Part shown: positions 61,674 to 64,000 of the stretch, one piece after another
Layout of the letters: each line of letters opens with the position of its first letter
Position numbering within the stretch: the first letter of the stretch is position 1
Assembly (NCBI GenBank): GCA_965243775.1
Contig: CBDEWF010000005.1
Coordinates: forward strand, 1-64,000
DNA length: 64,000 nt
Reading direction: 5' to 3'
Origin: Sansalvadorimonas sp965243775
GTDB taxonomy: Bacteria > Pseudomonadota > Gammaproteobacteria > Pseudomonadales > Endozoicomonadaceae
Notes under the pieces: model-generated
The model's database searches: none
Told to the model about the DNA's origin: nothing
The model's input: only the letters and a program-made list of their open reading frames with translations
Program-made: the position numbers and the translations under genes

Positions 61674-64000
61674 TTGGAATCACTCAAGGTTCGATGTAAA
61701 GCAACTGTTTTGCTGGTTCTGGTTACTGGGTCCGGAAATGCTTCAGCAGGAATAACGGTTAATCACAATAGCCCTCCTCCTGATATAACCCCTGCATTAT
61801 TACTTCCCGATGTTCACAATATTCCCTTCTCTCCCAGGCAGGTTTTATTTACAGATGAACCTGGTGTTGAGCTTTTGCCATCATTCTCCCCATCAGAGAG
61901 CCTGTTGCATAAGCCCTCCCTGTACCAGAAGCAGAGAAAAAAAGGCCTGGGTAAAGAGGGGGAGATTGAAGATAGCGAACGTCTGTTATTTTTATTCTGG
62001 AGAACTGGCCAGAATAAAAACAGCTCCTCTGAGCAAGAGCTGGCAGATAGATTCAATCAACTTTCTGAAGATGAGAAGAATAAACTCCGCCAGCTAATGG
62101 CGCTCTACTTTGAAAATCTAATTGATTTCTGTCTTTTTGGACCCCTGTTACCTGCAGGTGGTGGTGAGGATATAAGTCCATATAGGGAACGCCATCGTAT
62201 TATTCCATTATCGCTTATCACGCTGATGCATAGACTTCTGCGAGAAGAAGTTCTAACTGAGAAGTTAATCGGCCTGTTGAAAATATATAGTCCATCTTTC
62301 TACATGCAAGCGCAGCATAATCTGGGAAAAACAGATCTTAAACAAGTTATAAAAAATCGCTTGTGGCTGTTAACAGGTAGAGAGGGTGGGAGAGGGGAGA
62401 AAAGTATAGCGGAGCCTCAAGACAGTGGCAGGTTTAAGCCCCCCCCCAGACAAGTGAATGAAAACACTTCAGCAAAGGTCATAAGTGAAAAAAAAACTGA
62501 ACGAAAGGAGAGTTCTAATTTTGGTAAACAACTTAAAAAAGATAAGTCAACGAGTTATGCAGGGGCTCTGACAAAAGGAGAAACACCAGAAGAACATTCT
62601 ACGTCAGACAATAACCCTGTAGGTAATATATTAATACCTGTTGCAGTACCTGCTGACCATCACTGTGGATTTCATGGAATAGCCAGGCAACTGGCAACTT
62701 TTGATTATCAGCCTCAAGGCATACCTCTTCGCTATTACATGTCAGAGCTTTGGCAGGATTGGCAAAGCAAAGGTGGCGATCCTCATGAACTTTTCTCAGA
62801 AGGAACTTATGAGCTCCATAAAAAAACAGAGCCTTTTGAGGAAGTGTTTTATAACCCCTGGAAATATTCGAAAAGGGAAAAGGGGTGGCTATCCTATCCG
62901 CACTTGTTTGTATCAAGTCTGTTTTTGCAATTTTACACACTGGTTGTCATCAAAAGCCACTACAGGGATAAGCAAACCAATTCTTGTACGCAGTCAGTCT
63001 GGACGCTTCTGGATATGCCAATCCCGAAAATTGGTGGTATTACATCTTATACGCTGGCTGCTACCAAGAAGCTGTTAGAGTTAGTCAATGAGCAAGATAG
63101 AACGCTAACAGTAGATTCTATTCAGGAGTGGGTAGAATTTCAGCTTCGAAACATTGGTGAGAGTTCAGCCGGAGAGGCATTAAAACAGGCAAAGAGTAAT
63201 CTTAATAGTCTGGCCGATGATCCGGAGTTGGTAGGCCGTCTGGATAATCGACCGCTGGTTATCCTTATCCTTGATCGTTATCCAGACAAGTCCCATCCAG
63301 ATCATTGGTCAGCAGCCAGAATGCGTCATGAGGATGAGAATTTAGGGAATACTTATCAAAACACCCGTTCATCACTCAGGCTGCTACCGGAAAATATAAT
63401 TCAGCAGAAGAAAAAAGCTCTCCCCCTGACCAGCTGGCGGGAAATATCTGAAGAAGTAATAACCACTGAGCAGGGCTTGGAATCTTCAGGTTTGGGCTAT
63501 GAAATGCTTAGCCATATTTCCCAGCTGCTTGAGTTCTTCGATAGTCTTAGCCTTAAGCATAATATTGTGGTGAACCCTGCAGGTGAGTCCTCGGAGTCGA
63601 CACAGTTCTTGACGGATAAATCTTCTACAACAGGCAAGTCTTCGCCATCCACAAAGTTCTGGACGGATAATTCAAGTTTAAGCAGTCAAGGGTTTAGTAG
63701 CCAAAGTTCCAGCTACCATACATCCTCTTTGCTGAGCCAGAAACTTCTGAGTGAACCAGCGGACACTGAAGACTTTTTCAGTTTAACTGGAGAGATGTTC
63801 TCTCAGCTGGTGGATGAGACAAATAATCAGTGGTATTCAAGGCCAGCAACTCAAAAAATGGCGACAGCGGTTATTGAACCATATCCGGAGCTGGTTCAGA
63901 CACAATTGACACACATAGCGATGGATATGACCCAGGAATCCGTAAATAGAGGTGATGTCAGTGGTAACAACAATCAATCCGGTCCAGATCAGCAGAAACT
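61674..64000 (+). CDS. Large secreted protein with OTU-protease-like motif (3' end beyond window)
   Basis: The frame is open from TTG 61674 to the window end, at least 775 codons. The TTG start is supported by GGGAGGAAG seven bases upstream and by the signal peptide it creates (LKVRCKATVLLVLVTGSGNASA). Residues 25-320 are variable and polar. At 326-340 lies VPADHHCGFHGIARQ, resembling the OTU cysteine-protease motif (D-G-N-C-L-F-x-A): D328 and C331 match the catalytic Asp/Cys spacing. DRYPDKSHPDHWSAAR (His541/His544 with a following aromatic) is a plausible catalytic-His region. OTU proteases cleave ubiquitin chains, which bacteria lack, so a host-directed effector is plausible. The C-terminal region is Ser/Thr-rich. 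The OTU assignment is tentative; the coding call is firm. Confidence 0.75.
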   Translation, partial: MESLKVRCKATVLLVLVTGSGNASAGITVNHNSPPPDITPALLLPDVHNIPFSPRQVLFTDEPGVELLPSFSPSESLLHKPSLYQKQRKKGLGKEGEIEDSERLLFLFWRTGQNKNSSSEQELADRFNQLSEDEKNKLRQLMALYFENLIDFCLFGPLLPAGGGEDISPYRERHRIIPLSLITLMHRLLREEVLTEKLIGLLKIYSPSFYMQAQHNLGKTDLKQVIKNRLWLLTGREGGRGEKSIAEPQDSGRFKPPPRQVNENTSAKVISEKKTERKESSNFGKQLKKDKSTSYAGALTKGETPEEHSTSDNNPVGNILIPVAVPADHHCGFHGIARQLATFDYQPQGIPLRYYMSELWQDWQSKGGDPHELFSEGTYELHKKTEPFEEVFYNPWKYSKREKGWLSYPHLFVSSLFLQFYTLVVIKSHYRDKQTNSCTQSVWTLLDMPIPKIGGITSYTLAATKKLLELVNEQDRTLTVDSIQEWVEFQLRNIGESSAGEALKQAKSNLNSLADDPELVGRLDNRPLVILILDRYPDKSHPDHWSAARMRHEDENLGNTYQNTRSSLRLLPENIIQQKKKALPLTSWREISEEVITTEQGLESSGLGYEMLSHISQLLEFFDSLSLKHNIVVNPAGESSESTQFLTDKSSTTGKSSPSTKFWTDNSSLSSQGFSSQSSSYHTSSLLSQKLLSEPADTEDFFSLTGEMFSQLVDETNNQWYSRPATQKMATAVIEPYPELVQTQLTHIAMDMTQESVNRGDVSGNNNQSGPDQQK

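Overview
The window is a chimera of two kinds of DNA. Bases 1 to about 9,585 are AT-rich with metazoan-like features: a frameshifted, intronless C2H2 zinc-finger gene copy, an (ATT)8 microsatellite, a cluster of CTATCCATGG-type repeats and a TATA/AATAAA-bearing stretch that may be an LTR remnant. There is no bacterial gene organisation in this part. At about 9,585 the sequence switches abruptly, inside the coding frame of an RND efflux pump, to a gene-dense gammaproteobacterial chromosome that continues to the end. The bacterial part carries eukaryote-like proteins (a secreted Hanks-type kinase and a secreted protein with an OTU-like D-x-x-C motif), many insertion elements and many decaying genes. 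This is what one expects of an animal-associated symbiont of the Endozoicomonas/Oceanospirillales type. That assignment is inference, and a host-symbiont assembly join is the simplest explanation of the junction.

Layout of the bacterial part. 9.6-14.0 kb: RND pump fragment, a GGDEF-EAL protein and miaB. 14.6-17.0 kb: secreted protein kinase. 17.2-22.4 kb: acetate transporter satP followed directly by an ORF-less group II intron, then small accessory genes (membrane protein, RidA-like protein, a heptad-repeat coiled-coil protein, a broken secreted protein, a PaaI-like thioesterase and a small cysteine-rich secreted protein). 22.4-29.7 kb: a conserved housekeeping block glyA-nrdR-ribD-ribE-ribB-ribH-nusB-thiL. 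29.7-37.4 kb: a degraded accessory zone containing a metalloprotease remnant, a 258-bp direct duplication that copied the 5' end of a LysE gene, LysR genes and fragments, two MFS transporters, a frameshifted CPBP-protease gene, and a nucleoside-hydrolase/LysR deletion scar. One LysR fragment carries a 112-bp MITE-like insertion with an exact 8-bp target duplication.

37.5-58.8 kb: a purine-catabolism cluster of the Escherichia coli yge/ygf/xdh type. It holds the labile-selenium/molybdenum-hydroxylase factors yqeB, yqeC and mocA, a sigma54 activator (ygeV type), ygfK (split in two), ssnA, an AzgA-type purine permease, ygfM, xdhD, guaD and xdhABC. Together these genes could import guanine, hypoxanthine or xanthine, deaminate guanine to xanthine, and hydroxylate purines on molybdenum enzymes matured by YqeB, YqeC and MocA. 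A sigma54-like promoter and a structured leader precede ygfK.

58.8-64.0 kb: a single-ORF IS1-family element, a secreted purple-acid-phosphatase-like enzyme, a DUF1456 (YehS) protein, and a long secreted protein, open at the window end, with an OTU-protease-like motif. I found no tRNA, rRNA or CRISPR array.
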